From Paenibacillus flagellatus (lineage in GTDB: Bacteria > Bacillota > Bacilli > Paenibacillales > NBRC-103111), in the NCBI RefSeq assembly GCF_003217775.1, contig NZ_QJVJ01000001.1, forward strand, positions 186,001 to 250,000: 64,000 nt of DNA. Direction: 5' to 3'. Each line of letters opens with the position of its first letter. Position 1 is the stretch's first letter. The notes under the pieces are model-generated. The model was not told the DNA's origin. It did not search any database and saw nothing but the letters and a program-made list of their open reading frames with translations. The position numbers and the translations under genes were made by a program. Shown piece by piece: positions 49,304 to 58,003 of this stretch.

Positions 49304-50266
49304 TTACGATTTCGTGGCCGCTGGATCGCCGGCCGTCCCGAGCCCGAGCTCGAGCAGCTTTTTCGCATCCGGATAGACGTCCTTGCTCGTCGAACGGAGC
49401 ACGACCGCAATCACGGATTTGCCTCCCTTGGAAGCGGAAGAGACGAGGCAGTAGCCGGCTTGGTCGGTAAACCCGGTCTTGATGCCGGTGGCGCCTTCGA
49501 AATAGTGGGCGCTGCCCGGCTGCAGAAGCTGGTTCGTATTGCTCCATGCCGCCTTGGCGAAACCCCCGGCTCCGGCTGCGCCGGTCGAGGCCGTATAGTC
49601 GGTCGCCCGCACCGCTTGGCGGAACAGCTTGTTGGCCATCGCATCTTTCGCGATCAGCGCGATATCCCGCGCCGTCGTATAATGGTTCGGGTCGTGCAAG
49701 CCGCTCGCGTTGACGAACCGGGTGTTCGTCGCGCCGGCTTTTTTCGCCCGCTTGTTCATCAGCTTGGCGAACTCCCGCTGCGCTGCGTCTTCGTCCAGCT
49801 GCGGATCGCCCGCCGCCTTGCGGCCGAAGTGGACGGCGATCGTGCGCGCCGCGTCGTTGCCCGACGGCAGCAGCGCCGCCTCCACCAGGTCGTACAGCTT
49901 GAGCCGCTGGCCCGGCTTCAATCCCGCCCGGCTCTCCTCCGGGTCTTCCGGCAGCGCCTCGTCGCCGACCGTGACGAGCTCGTCCGGCTTGCCCAGCTCG
50001 AGCGCGAGCAGCGCGGTCACGATTTTCGTCGTGCTTGCAGGGTACGCCCGTTCCCGTTCGTTTTTGGCATAGATCGTTTTGCCCGTCTCCGCATCGATGA
50101 CGAGCGCGTATTCGGCTTGCAGGCCGCCGGAAGCGACCGTGGATACGGCTGTGCCGACGGTGCGCTCGACGAGGCTTCGCGCTTTGGACGCGTACGGGCT
50201 GCCGGATGCCTGAAAGGCGGCGATCACAATCAAGGCGATCCCGAACGCCGCCGCCAGTCGTTTCAT
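49304..50266 (-). CDS. D-alanyl-D-alanine carboxypeptidase, DacF/PBP5 type
   Basis: Removes the terminal D-Ala from peptidoglycan stems. 320 residues from ATG 50266 (GGGAG upstream). A signal peptide (about 1-21) leads to AEYALVIDAETGKTIYAKNE. The catalytic boxes are intact: STTK (Ser78, Lys81), SGND and KTGFT. There is no long C-terminal PBP5 domain or amphipathic anchor, so it is a short secreted form, near SigF-type DacF. Shares an operon with the MacB-like transporter. Confidence 0.95.
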   Translation of the reverse strand: MKRLAAAFGIALIVIAAFQASGSPYASKARSLVERTVGTAVSTVASGGLQAEYALVIDAETGKTIYAKNERERAYPASTTKIVTALLALELGKPDELVTVGDEALPEDPEESRAGLKPGQRLKLYDLVEAALLPSGNDAARTIAVHFGRKAAGDPQLDEDAAQREFAKLMNKRAKKAGATNTRFVNASGLHDPNHYTTARDIALIAKDAMANKLFRQAVRATDYTASTGAAGAGGFAKAAWSNTNQLLQPGSAHYFEGATGIKTGFTDQAGYCLVSSASKGGKSVIAVVLRSTSKDVYPDAKKLLELGLGTAGDPAATKS

Positions 50267-50386
50267 CGCGGTCGCTCCCTTCTCTCGTTTCATACTTCAC
50301 CCAGTGTAAGGGACAATGTTTAATCGAAAGCGAAGATTTGTTTAAAAATTTCTTAACGATTCCGAAAGGTTGGTCGGCAAAGCAAA

Positions 50387-50410
50387 GAGACACCCTCTCG
50401 GGTGCCTCTC
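50387..50410 (-). terminator. Terminator after the 41-residue membrane peptide gene
   Basis: GAGACACCC/GGGTG-CCTCTC stem with one bulge and a TCTC loop. On the minus strand it runs into TTTGCTTT. It separates the small gene from the D,D-carboxypeptidase operon. Confidence 0.6.
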
Positions 50411-50444
50411 GTCTGGTATCGTTCGCCGGCTCCGGCGGCGGCGG

Positions 50445-50570
50445 TTACGGAAGGAACGTTTCGGTAAAGCTTTTCACGAGCAAAATCGGCATGGCGCCGA
50501 TCGATACGAAAGCCATGAGGACGCCGAACAGAAACGACTTCAAAGCTTGAAGCGGACGCAACGCATTCAT
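50445..50570 (-). CDS. 41-residue single-helix membrane protein
   Basis: ATG 50570 with GGGAGAG upstream, TAA at 50445. The peptide MNALRPLQALKSFLFGVLMA... has a basic start and one hydrophobic helix (about 13-33). Good ribosome site, sensible length and own terminator support it as real. Function unknown. Confidence 0.55.
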   Translation of the reverse strand: MNALRPLQALKSFLFGVLMAFVSIGAMPILLVKSFTETFLP

Positions 50571-50670
50571 TCGAGCCACTCTCCCTTACTTCTGGAATGG
50601 TCCCTATTATACGCCGATATCGCCCGCCGAACCTTAAAGCAACATTAAAATGCGATAAAAACGGCGAACG

Positions 50671-52782
50671 TCATCGAACCCCCATCACAGCCTGCACGAA
50701 CGCCTTCATCGCGCCGCGGTCGGTCGCCTCGATCCAGGAGCGAAGCTTCCCGGTCTCGTCCCCGAATACCCAGCCGAGCTTCTCCGCAAGCTCGTCGATA
50801 TAGGCAGCCGGCCGGTCCACGGCCTCCGCCTCCATGTTCGCCACGAGCAGCCGCCAATTCCGGAGAGGCGGGCCGAACGATCGATCCGGGTACGCCTCCG
50901 CGATGCGCCGCGCGGCGTCGAACGAACGGTCGGACGCGATCGCGACGGCCGCATAGGTTCCGACGAACCGGTGGCTGCCGTCGAGCTTCATCGCCGCTTC
51001 GAAGTGTCGCTTCGCCTCCCCGAGCTTCCCCTGCTTCGCCAGCGCGGTCGCATGAATCGACCGCTCGTAGCCGGATAGCGGGTCTTCCCGCAGCGGGCCG
51101 TATTTCTCGAACAGGGCGTTATAGGCGCTCCAATCCCGCTTCTCGTAATAGGCATGAAGCAGCGCGCTTACGTAAGGATTGACGGGACGAAGCCGCACGA
51201 TTTCGGACCGATACGGCAGCGCCTCGTCCTCGAACGACCGGTCGTTCAGCGCCGCCGCTTTCGTCTGCAGCAGCCGGACGATCATCCGCAGCGGATGCAC
51301 GTCGTCCGGATCGTTCGCCCGAGCCCGCTTGTAGGCGGCAAGCGCTTCGTCGTAACGACGTTCGGCCACGAGCCGGTCGGCTTCCGTCAACGTCCTTTCC
51401 TTCAGCCGGAAAAACGGCAGTCGGCCGATCGACTCATCGTTCAGCCGATAGCCGCCGCTCTTGGTCAGCAGCTTGCCGTTCGCATCGTAAGCGTCCACCG
51501 TCCAGAAAAACCGGTTGCCCGGATCGGCGAACGCGAGCACCGTCGCCGGGTCGACCGACGTCCAGTCCCCGGACGTTTCGAACGAGATGCCGACGCTCAA
51601 ATCGTACAGCCGCTCGACCGGCACCGCCAGCGCGTTGTCCTTCACGTGCGTGCGCAGCGGCACGCTGGTCGTCCCGTTCTGCATCTGCACGCCCGCGTTT
51701 ACGGTGTAATAGGCCGCTCCCGCAACCGGCTCCCAGCGGAATTCGACCGTCTCTCCGGTTACCGTCGTCTCGTTGACGGGGGACTGCAGCTCGAGCAGCG
51801 GACGAAGCGTCACCGGAACGGTCGCGTCGTCGCCCGGCTGCAGGTCGATCCAGTCGTCGCCGCCGACAGGCCACGTCCATCCGCTGATCTGGTCGAAATC
51901 GAGCCCGAGATACAGCTGGTAGCTGCCCGGTACGACGGCTCGGAACGCAAACGCCCCGTTCTCGTCCGTCACCGTCTGGTACGGATCGCTCTCGGTGACG
52001 CTGCGGTTGACGATCGACGCCTCCCGCAAAAAAACGCCCGCATGCGCGACCGGCGTCCCGTCGCTTCGCTTGACCGCTCCCGATACGACCGACAACGAAG
52101 GCGACGGTTCGCCGGCAAGCTCCTTCAAGCGCGCCCGCAGGCGATCGGCTTCGTCGAGCGTCCGCCGATCGTCGGGACCGGCCCGCTTCGCCGTCTCGTC
52201 GACGATCCGCGCCGCCTCCTCGTAACGCTTCGCGTAGACGGCGAGTCCCGCCCGCCGCAGCGCCAGCTCGAGGCCGAACGCCGCGTTCGCGCCTTCCGGG
52301 AACCGCCGCTCCGCCCGCTCCAATTCCTCCATCGCCCGGTCGGTCCTTCCCGTAACGTGGTAGCCGTATGCGAGATGCTTGACGACGTCGGCAAGCGCCG
52401 CATCGGCGACGGGCGAGCTGTCGGCGTACCACTGCAAGTAAGGCAGCTTCTCCTCCCATCCGAACGGCTCCTCCTTCCGGGGACGGGCGCTCGTAAAGGC
52501 GGGGCCGACGTACAGGTCGAAATTGGACGCGAGCAGCCGATCCGGCGTATACCCGACCATCGTCTCGCGAACGATCGCCCGCTTCCTTTCTTCCGAAAAG
52601 GCGCCGCTCTCGAGAACGTCCGCAATCGCCTTTTTGCCGCGCAGCTCTCCGTTCGCGAGCTGCTTGCGGGCGGCGATCAGCTTCGCCTCCGGGACGACGA
52701 ACCGGTCCGCCAGCGGGAGAAGCACGGCGGCGGCGACCAGCGCCATCACCGCGTGTTTAACTTTGATTTTGATTTTCAGCAT
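50671..52782 (-). CDS. Membrane-anchored TPR and carboxypeptidase-regulatory-like domain protein
   Basis: 703 residues. An N-terminal signal/anchor helix (about 9-28), then helical repeats resembling TPRs (about 120-220), a beta-sandwich of carboxypeptidase-regulatory type (SGAVKRSDGTPVAHAGVFLREA...GAFAFRAVVPGSYQLYLG, about 235-300), a second beta domain with FRWEPVAGAAYYTVNA (fibronectin-like, about 345-440), and C-terminal TPRs (RYDEALAAYKRARANDPDDVHPL, KQGKLGEAKRHFEAAMKLDG). Its start overlaps the anti-sigma candidate by 26 bases, so it is a member of the sigma operon. Probably an envelope sensor or target; not assigned. Confidence 0.85.
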   Translation of the reverse strand: MLKIKIKVKHAVMALVAAAVLLPLADRFVVPEAKLIAARKQLANGELRGKKAIADVLESGAFSEERKRAIVRETMVGYTPDRLLASNFDLYVGPAFTSARPRKEEPFGWEEKLPYLQWYADSSPVADAALADVVKHLAYGYHVTGRTDRAMEELERAERRFPEGANAAFGLELALRRAGLAVYAKRYEEAARIVDETAKRAGPDDRRTLDEADRLRARLKELAGEPSPSLSVVSGAVKRSDGTPVAHAGVFLREASIVNRSVTESDPYQTVTDENGAFAFRAVVPGSYQLYLGLDFDQISGWTWPVGGDDWIDLQPGDDATVPVTLRPLLELQSPVNETTVTGETVEFRWEPVAGAAYYTVNAGVQMQNGTTSVPLRTHVKDNALAVPVERLYDLSVGISFETSGDWTSVDPATVLAFADPGNRFFWTVDAYDANGKLLTKSGGYRLNDESIGRLPFFRLKERTLTEADRLVAERRYDEALAAYKRARANDPDDVHPLRMIVRLLQTKAAALNDRSFEDEALPYRSEIVRLRPVNPYVSALLHAYYEKRDWSAYNALFEKYGPLREDPLSGYERSIHATALAKQGKLGEAKRHFEAAMKLDGSHRFVGTYAAVAIASDRSFDAARRIAEAYPDRSFGPPLRNWRLLVANMEAEAVDRPAAYIDELAEKLGWVFGDETGKLRSWIEATDRGAMKAFVQAVMGVR

Positions 52783-53095
52783 CGGCTACCGCCCTCTCGA
52801 GCTCGTCTTTCCAATACGTGCTGCCGCCGGCTTCCACGAGCTGCCGGCTGCGCAGCGCCGCTCCGTCCGGATTCGACCCGTCGCCGGTATAAACGGCGAG
52901 AGCGAGAACCAATACGGCGACGAGCGCCGCGCCCGGCACGACGGGAATTTCGATGTCTTTGTTCCATATCACAAGCAGCCGATCGAACGCCGTCCGGGGA
53001 AACGCGCGCCGGAGCACCTCGTCCCGCCCCGCGAACACGACGTCCGCCAGCTCCTCGTCCAGCCGCCGCTTCACCGTTTCCTTGCCGTCATTCAC
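52757..53095 (-). CDS. Membrane protein, candidate anti-sigma factor
   Basis: 112 residues with a cytosolic N-terminal ~48 residues (MNDGKETVKRRLDEELADVVFAGRDEVLRRAF), one membrane helix (VVPGAALVAVLVLALAVYTG, about 52-70) and an outside tail of ~40 residues. Overlaps the sigma gene by 8 bases and the TPR gene by 26 bases. That position and topology fit a membrane anti-sigma factor, although the zinc-type HxxxCxxC motif is absent. Confidence 0.7.
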   Translation of the reverse strand: MNDGKETVKRRLDEELADVVFAGRDEVLRRAFPRTAFDRLLVIWNKDIEIPVVPGAALVAVLVLALAVYTGDGSNPDGAALRSRQLVEAGGSTYWKDELERAVADAENQNQS

Positions 53096-53702
53096 CCCGC
53101 TCCTCCTCCTCTTCCAGCAGCCGTTTCAGCCGGGCTCTTCCTCTCGCCAAACGCGCCTTGATCGTATTGGCGCTGACGTTAAGCTGTCCGGCAATGTCCT
53201 GTACGCTCATTTCATTGAAATAATAAAGGGTGATCGCTTCCCGGTACGGGTAAGCGAGCTTTCGAATCGCATCGGCCAGCCGGCCATTCCGCCATTCGAG
53301 CAGCAGCCGGTCTTCCGGCCCCGGCTCGGCGTCTCCCTCCGGCATCGTCTCCAAGCCGCCGAAAGGAAGCAGCCGCCGCCAAGACCACGTCCGCAGCTTC
53401 ATCCGGCACCGGTTGACGACGATTCGGGTCAGCCAGCTTTTCAGCTTGGACGGATCCTGCAAATCCCCGATTTTCGCGTAGGCGGTCAGAAACGCGTCTT
53501 GGACCGCTTCCTCCGCGGCTTGCCGGTCGCCTACAAGCAGGACGGCGGTTCGCAGCAGACCGTCGCCGTACTCCCGCATCATCTCGAGCAGTGCCGCTTC
53601 TTCTTTGTTTTTCAATCGCTCTACGACATCCAGTACGCTCCCTCCCTCCCTTACTGATGCGGCCGGCGCCGATTCGGTTGCATATTCCGAAAAAAATAGC
53701 AT
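53088..53702 (-). CDS. ECF-type RNA polymerase sigma factor
   Basis: 204 residues if ATG 53702 is used; the start is uncertain because homology begins about 25 residues later (LKNKEEAALLEMMREYGDGLLRTAVLL) and a GGGAGGG lies there without a standard start codon. Region 2: AAEEAVQDAFLTAYAKIGDLQDPSKLKSWLTRIVVNRCRM. Region 4: IRKLAYPYREAITLYYFNEMSVQDIAGQLNVSANTIKARLARGRARLK. Heads a three-gene operon with its candidate anti-sigma and the TPR protein. Confidence 0.92.
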   Translation of the reverse strand: MLFFSEYATESAPAASVREGGSVLDVVERLKNKEEAALLEMMREYGDGLLRTAVLLVGDRQAAEEAVQDAFLTAYAKIGDLQDPSKLKSWLTRIVVNRCRMKLRTWSWRRLLPFGGLETMPEGDAEPGPEDRLLLEWRNGRLADAIRKLAYPYREAITLYYFNEMSVQDIAGQLNVSANTIKARLARGRARLKRLLEEEEERGE

Positions 53703-53783
53703 GTCTAGCAAACTTCCGCATAGTAATAGAACTAGAAGCTAGTACCGAAACCGAGAATCGATACGCCGAGGAGGAATGGCCGC

Positions 53784-54149
53784 ATGAACCCGAACGCGCC
53801 CGAGCTTGTCCAATGCTTCGTCGTCAACGGCGATTTGCCGATGACCGCCGGGACGATCGCCGTCCAGGTCGCTCACGCCGCCACGACGCTGGCGCTGCAA
53901 AGCCTGCTGAACGATGCCGGGGAAGGCCGGGACCGTTTTCACGAGTGGCTGCAGACCGGCCAGAAAAAAATCGTGTTGAAAGGAAGCGAAGCGGACGTCG
54001 TTCGGTTGGCGCATACCGGCTGGCTGGCCGTTCGGACGGCCGCCGAACAGGCCGGCGTCCCCGCCGGCTCGTGGACCGTTGCGGCATTGGCGCCCATGGA
54101 CAAGCGTGACGCCTTGGACCGCGCCGCGGGACTCGAGGAGCTCGGTTGA
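53784..54149 (+). CDS. Peptidyl-tRNA hydrolase, Pth2 family
   Basis: 121 residues, ATG 53784 after GAGGAGG. VQCFVVNGDLPMTAGTIAVQVAHAATTLAL and KKIVLKGSEADVVRLAHTG match Pth2, the archaeal/eukaryotic-type enzyme that frees tRNA from prematurely released peptidyl-tRNA. The usual Lys after Gly in 'MxxGKxAAQ' is Thr here. Bacteria normally rely on Pth1, so this is an extra or specialised copy. Stand-alone gene with a shared terminator. Confidence 0.88.
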   Translation: MNPNAPELVQCFVVNGDLPMTAGTIAVQVAHAATTLALQSLLNDAGEGRDRFHEWLQTGQKKIVLKGSEADVVRLAHTGWLAVRTAAEQAGVPAGSWTVAALAPMDKRDALDRAAGLEELG

Positions 54150-54178
54150 TTGCATGCAAGGAGGGGCCGAAACGAAAA

Positions 54179-54208
54179 AACCGCCAGAAGCCGTTCGCTC
54201 TGGCGGTT
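54179..54208 (-). terminator. Terminator shared by pth2-like and histidine kinase genes
   Basis: AACCGCCAGA/TCTGGCGGTT, a perfect 10-base stem with a 10-base loop. On the minus strand TTTTTT follows. It overlaps the stop codon of the histidine kinase. Confidence 0.88.
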
Positions 54209-55340
54209 ACGAAACTTCGGTCGCTCCCGGCGCCCGCCGGACGGACGCCGGCGAAGCCGGCAATCTCACCTCGAACACGGTCCGGCTCCGGTCGCTTGCG
54301 ACCCCGATCGTGCCGCCGTGCAGCTCGACGATTTGCTTCGCGATCGCGAGGCCGAGCCCGGAGCCGCCGGTATCGTTGGAGCGCGATTTTTCCACGCGAT
54401 AAAACCGGTCGAAGATGTAAGGCAGGTCTTGCGGCGGAATCGGCTCGCCATAGTTGACGATCTCCGCCACCGCCTCTCCGCCCGCCGAACGGACGTGGAC
54501 GTCGACGTAGACGCCGTCCTTGCCGTAATGGACCGCATTGGCGAGCAGGTTGTCGAATACGCGCGCCAGCTTGTCCCCGTCGGCTTCGATCATGACGTTC
54601 CGGTCGGGGAAATGGAGCCGGATTTCCATGCCCGCCCGGCCCATTTCGTATTGAAACTGGGCGGCCAGCTGGCCGATCATCTCGACCAGGTCGAGCCTCG
54701 TTTTTCGCAGCGAAAGACCGCCTCCGCTCAGCCGCGTATACTCGAACAAATCGTCGATGAGCACATGCAGCCGCTTCGACTTCTCGAAGGCGATATGGAC
54801 GTAATGACGCAGCTCCACCTCGTCGCGGTACCGGTCCTGCTCGATCAGCCCGAGGTAGCCGGTAATCGACGTGAGCGGGGTGCGCAAATCGTGGGAGACG
54901 TTCGTGATGAGCTCCGTCTTCGTCCGTTCGGCCCGGCGCTCTTCCTCGATCGACGTTTTCAGCTGCTCGGACATTTTGTTCAGATTGGCGGCCAGCTCGC
55001 CCATCTCGTCGTTATAGCGGACCGGTATCCGTTCGTCGAAGCGGCCGTTCGCGATCCGCTGCACCGCCTCCGTAATGCGGACCATGTACAGAATGCGCCG
55101 CCGGGTCAGGACGAAGATATAGACGGTGAAAAAAAACGAGCCCGCCACGACCAGCAGCACCGGAATCGTGAACATGTCGGCCAAACCTTGGGCAACCCGG
55201 GTGGGAAGATTGATCCCGAGCTCCCGCAGCGCGAGCAGAACGAAGAAAACGCCGACCAGACTGAGTACCGACAGGACGATGCTGAAGATGAACAGCGCGA
55301 TCAGCTTCCATCGAAGGCTGTAGAGCAGCTTAGCGATCAA
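54207..55340 (-). CDS. Sensor histidine kinase (HAMP, HisKA, HATPase)
   Basis: 377 residues from TTG 55340, overlapping the regulator stop by 11 bases. Two N-terminal membrane helices (about 9-36 and 55-78) with a very short outside loop, HAMP linker (RRRILYMVRITEAVQRIANGRFDERIPVRYNDEMGELAANLNKM), HisKA with NVSHDLRTPLTSITGYLGL, and HATPase with NLLANAVHYGK, FDRFYRVEKSRSND and GGSGLGLAIAKQIVELHGG. VanS/BaeS-like layout; a short loop suggests sensing at or within the membrane. Forms a pair with the adjacent regulator. Confidence 0.95.
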   Translation of the reverse strand: MIAKLLYSLRWKLIALFIFSIVLSVLSLVGVFFVLLALRELGINLPTRVAQGLADMFTIPVLLVVAGSFFFTVYIFVLTRRRILYMVRITEAVQRIANGRFDERIPVRYNDEMGELAANLNKMSEQLKTSIEEERRAERTKTELITNVSHDLRTPLTSITGYLGLIEQDRYRDEVELRHYVHIAFEKSKRLHVLIDDLFEYTRLSGGGLSLRKTRLDLVEMIGQLAAQFQYEMGRAGMEIRLHFPDRNVMIEADGDKLARVFDNLLANAVHYGKDGVYVDVHVRSAGGEAVAEIVNYGEPIPPQDLPYIFDRFYRVEKSRSNDTGGSGLGLAIAKQIVELHGGTIGVASDRSRTVFEVRLPASPASVRRAPGATEVS

Positions 55341-56025
55341 ATTTGTAGCCGACCCCCCATACCGTCTGGATCCATTTCTGCCCCGATTCCGACTCCAGCT
55401 TGTCCCTCAGCTTGCTGATATGAACCATGACCGTCGTATAGGTCGGCGAGTACGGCTCGTTCCAGACGTGCTCGTAGATCGCCTCCGCGCTGAAGACGCG
55501 TCCCGGGCTGCTCGCCAAGTAGTGCAGGATGCCGAATTCGATCGAGGTGAGGTGGACCGGCTTGCCGTCCACCGTGACGGTATGCGTATCCCGGTCGATC
55601 TCGAGCGAATCGAACGTGATGACGTTCGCGCCGCGGCTCCGGTTCGACTTGGCGTTCAAGCCGTACGCGCGGCGGATGAGCGATCGGACCCGCGCCAGCA
55701 GCTCGAGCGGGTTGAACGGCTTGACCATGTAGTCGTCCGCCCCCGTCATGAGCCCCATGATTTTGTCCATGTCTTCGGCTTTGGCGCTCAGCATCAGAAT
55801 CGGCACGGCCCGGTCGACGCGGATTTGCCGGCAAACCTCGAGCCCGTCCAATCCCGGCATCATGACGTCGAGGATGACGAGCCGGGCGTCCTTGCGCTTC
55901 AGCAGCTCGAGCGCTTCCTTGCCGTTGTTCGCCTTCATGACGCTGTACCCTTCGTTGACCAAATAAATTTCGATCAAATTCGCGATCGACGGGTCGTCGT
56001 CGACGATTAGAATCGGTTCGTTCAC
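55330..56025 (-). CDS. OmpR/PhoB family response regulator
   Basis: 231 residues, GTG 56025 after AAGGAAG. Receiver domain: ILIVDDDPSIANLIEIYLVNEGYSV, phospho-acceptor Asp in LVILDVMMPGLDG, ILMLSAKAED and DYMVKPFNPLELLARV (conserved Lys). C-terminal winged helix: VHLTSIEFGILHYLASSPGRVFSAEAIYEHVW...YTTVMVHISKLRDKLE...TVWGVGYKF. VanR-like. Likely controls its own operon and perhaps the divergent efflux gene. Confidence 0.96.
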   Translation of the reverse strand: MNEPILIVDDDPSIANLIEIYLVNEGYSVMKANNGKEALELLKRKDARLVILDVMMPGLDGLEVCRQIRVDRAVPILMLSAKAEDMDKIMGLMTGADDYMVKPFNPLELLARVRSLIRRAYGLNAKSNRSRGANVITFDSLEIDRDTHTVTVDGKPVHLTSIEFGILHYLASSPGRVFSAEAIYEHVWNEPYSPTYTTVMVHISKLRDKLESESGQKWIQTVWGVGYKFDR

Positions 56026-56341
56026 AGTACGCGTCTTCCTTTCCGGTCGTCAAATGCCTTGCTGCTATCATACGCCAAATCGGACGCAGGCGGCAACCGG
56101 GGAGGTTCGAACGCCCGTTTCCCGGCCTTTTCCGATTAAACGGCTTTACGACATTTTTACTTTGATTCCCCCGATCGGTTCGATTATGATAGGAGAGTCC
56201 CGAACGGCCTCGCCCGCCTTCCAGACGCTTTTTTGGATACGTTCGTTTTGACTGACGACAATTGTCAGGGAATGTGGCGTATCCTGTAGAGGAAGGGTGA
56301 AGCCGTAATCGGTTCCCTATTTTTCGATCAAGAGGTGGATT
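56026..56341. other. Intergenic region between response regulator and efflux gene
   Basis: 316 bases without a gene. It must hold divergent promoters. A TTGACT hexamer (56248-56253) with no matching -10 at normal spacing lies beside a GACAATTGTC dyad. No hairpin terminator was found. Confidence 0.45.
56257..56266. promoter_or_regulatory. GACAATTGTC dyad before the MFS efflux gene
   Basis: A perfect 10-base palindrome 76 bases before the transporter start, four bases after a TTGACT -35-like hexamer. Regulators of multidrug pumps in the MarR and TetR families bind such dyads, but no regulator gene is adjacent, so this is a candidate operator only. Confidence 0.4.
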
Positions 56342-57886
56342 ATGGATCGCAAGCAAACGAAAATCAATTGGGTGGTCGCCGGACTGCTGCTCGGCATGTT
56401 CGTCGGCGCCCTGGACCAGACGATCGTCTCCACGGCGATGCCGACGGTCATAACGGAGCTGGGCGGCTTCGAGCATTACGTCTGGGTGTTTTCCGCCTAT
56501 ATGATCGCAACCGTGGTCGCTACGCCGATATTCGGCAAGCTGTCCGACATTTACGGAAGGAAGCTGTTCTTCCAGCTCGGCCTCGTCGTCTTCCTGCTCG
56601 GCTCGGTGCTTTGCGGCATTGCGAACAGCATGTTCGAGCTGATCGTCTACCGCGCCATCCAGGGGATCGGCGGCGGAGCGCTCATGCCGATCGCCTTCGC
56701 CGTCATCTTCGACATTTTCCCGCCGGAGAAGCGCGGCAAAATGAACGGCTTGTTCGGCGCCGTATTCGGTCTGTCCAGCGTATTCGGTCCGGCGCTCGGC
56801 GCGTACATAACCGACTACATCGATTGGCGCTGGGTGTTCTACATCAACTTGCCGATCGGGGCGGTCGCGCTGCTGCTCATGCATTTCGGGTATCGGGAAA
56901 AAGCGGCCCACCGCAAGCAAAAAATCGACTGGGCCGGCGCCACGACGCTCGTCGTTGCCATTCTCAGCTTTATGTTCGCGATCGAGCTGGGCGGCTCGGA
57001 AACGTACGCTTGGGGATCGTGGCAAATTATCGGGCTGTTCGTCCTGTTCGTCGTCAGCTTCGCTCTGTTCCTCGTGGCGGAACGCCGCGTCTCCGATCCG
57101 ATCGTCGAGCTGAAGCTGTTCAAGAGCCGGCTGTTCACGGCGAGTCAGGCGATCGGCTTTCTGTACGGCATCATCATGGTAGCGGGCGCGACGTACATCC
57201 CGCTGTTCATCCAAGGCGTATACGGCGAATCGGCGAGCGCCGCCGGCCAGACGCTGACGCCGATGATGCTGGCGGTCGTCGCGAGCAGCATGCTCGGCGG
57301 TCCGCTGATCAACAAGCTGTCGTACCGGAGCATCATGCTCGGCTCGACCGTCATTCTAGCCGGCTCGATGGCGCTGCTCGGCACGATGACCGTCGATACG
57401 CCGCGCTGGGTCGTGACGATGTATATGGTGCTGGTCGGCTTGGGCATCGGCGTCAACTTCGTCGTCCTGAACATTTCCGTGCTGCACGGCTTGCCCGGCC
57501 AGTTCAAGGGAGCGGCCATCTCGCTCATCACGTTTTTCCGTACCGTCGGCTCGGCGCTCGGCGTCACGGTGCTCGGCGTACTGCAAAAGGTCGACTACAA
57601 GTCGCGCATCGAGGCCGTGTTCCCGGACCCGAAAATGGCGGAGCAGTTCTCCGATCCGAAAATGCTGCTCATGCCGCAAGTGCGGAGCGGCCTGCCCGCG
57701 GAAGTCGTCGGCAATGCGACGAAGGCGCTCGCCGGCTCGATCTCGTACTTGTTCTGGATCTCGATTCTCATAACGGTCGTCGGCTTCGTCTTCGTCATGA
57801 TGCTGGGCCGCGCCCGGATGGAGCTGCCGTCCGAGAAAGAGAAGCAAGCGGGCGGGCTGGAGCCCGGTCCGGTCGGTCATATGTAA
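56342..57886 (+). CDS. DHA2 family MFS multidrug efflux transporter
   Basis: 514 residues, ATG 56342 after AGAGGTGG. About 14 membrane helices, the DHA2 (EmrB/QacA) number. Motif D1 at ALDQTIVSTAMPTVITELGG, motif A-like FGKLSDIYGRKLFFQ, motif C-like GPALGAYITDYIDWRWVFYINLPIG. Proton-driven export of drugs or cationic compounds. A coding block after the last helix is short (ARMELPSEKEKQAGGLEPG). Sits divergent to a two-component system that may regulate it. Confidence 0.95.
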   Translation: MDRKQTKINWVVAGLLLGMFVGALDQTIVSTAMPTVITELGGFEHYVWVFSAYMIATVVATPIFGKLSDIYGRKLFFQLGLVVFLLGSVLCGIANSMFELIVYRAIQGIGGGALMPIAFAVIFDIFPPEKRGKMNGLFGAVFGLSSVFGPALGAYITDYIDWRWVFYINLPIGAVALLLMHFGYREKAAHRKQKIDWAGATTLVVAILSFMFAIELGGSETYAWGSWQIIGLFVLFVVSFALFLVAERRVSDPIVELKLFKSRLFTASQAIGFLYGIIMVAGATYIPLFIQGVYGESASAAGQTLTPMMLAVVASSMLGGPLINKLSYRSIMLGSTVILAGSMALLGTMTVDTPRWVVTMYMVLVGLGIGVNFVVLNISVLHGLPGQFKGAAISLITFFRTVGSALGVTVLGVLQKVDYKSRIEAVFPDPKMAEQFSDPKMLLMPQVRSGLPAEVVGNATKALAGSISYLFWISILITVVGFVFVMMLGRARMELPSEKEKQAGGLEPGPVGHM

Positions 57887-58003
57887 CGGATGCGATGCGG
57901 TTCGCGTCAGTGCCTTCGGGCGCCGGCGCGGACCGTTTTTTCGTTCAAGCGCACGGCCTCTATGGTATAATAAAACCAAACCCGTCCGGAAGGAACGATC
58001 CGA

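Noticed and set aside
55337-57214. 625-residue minus-strand frame spanning the response regulator and efflux gene
   Set aside because: Covers two well-supported genes in other frames and an intergenic region; no domains.
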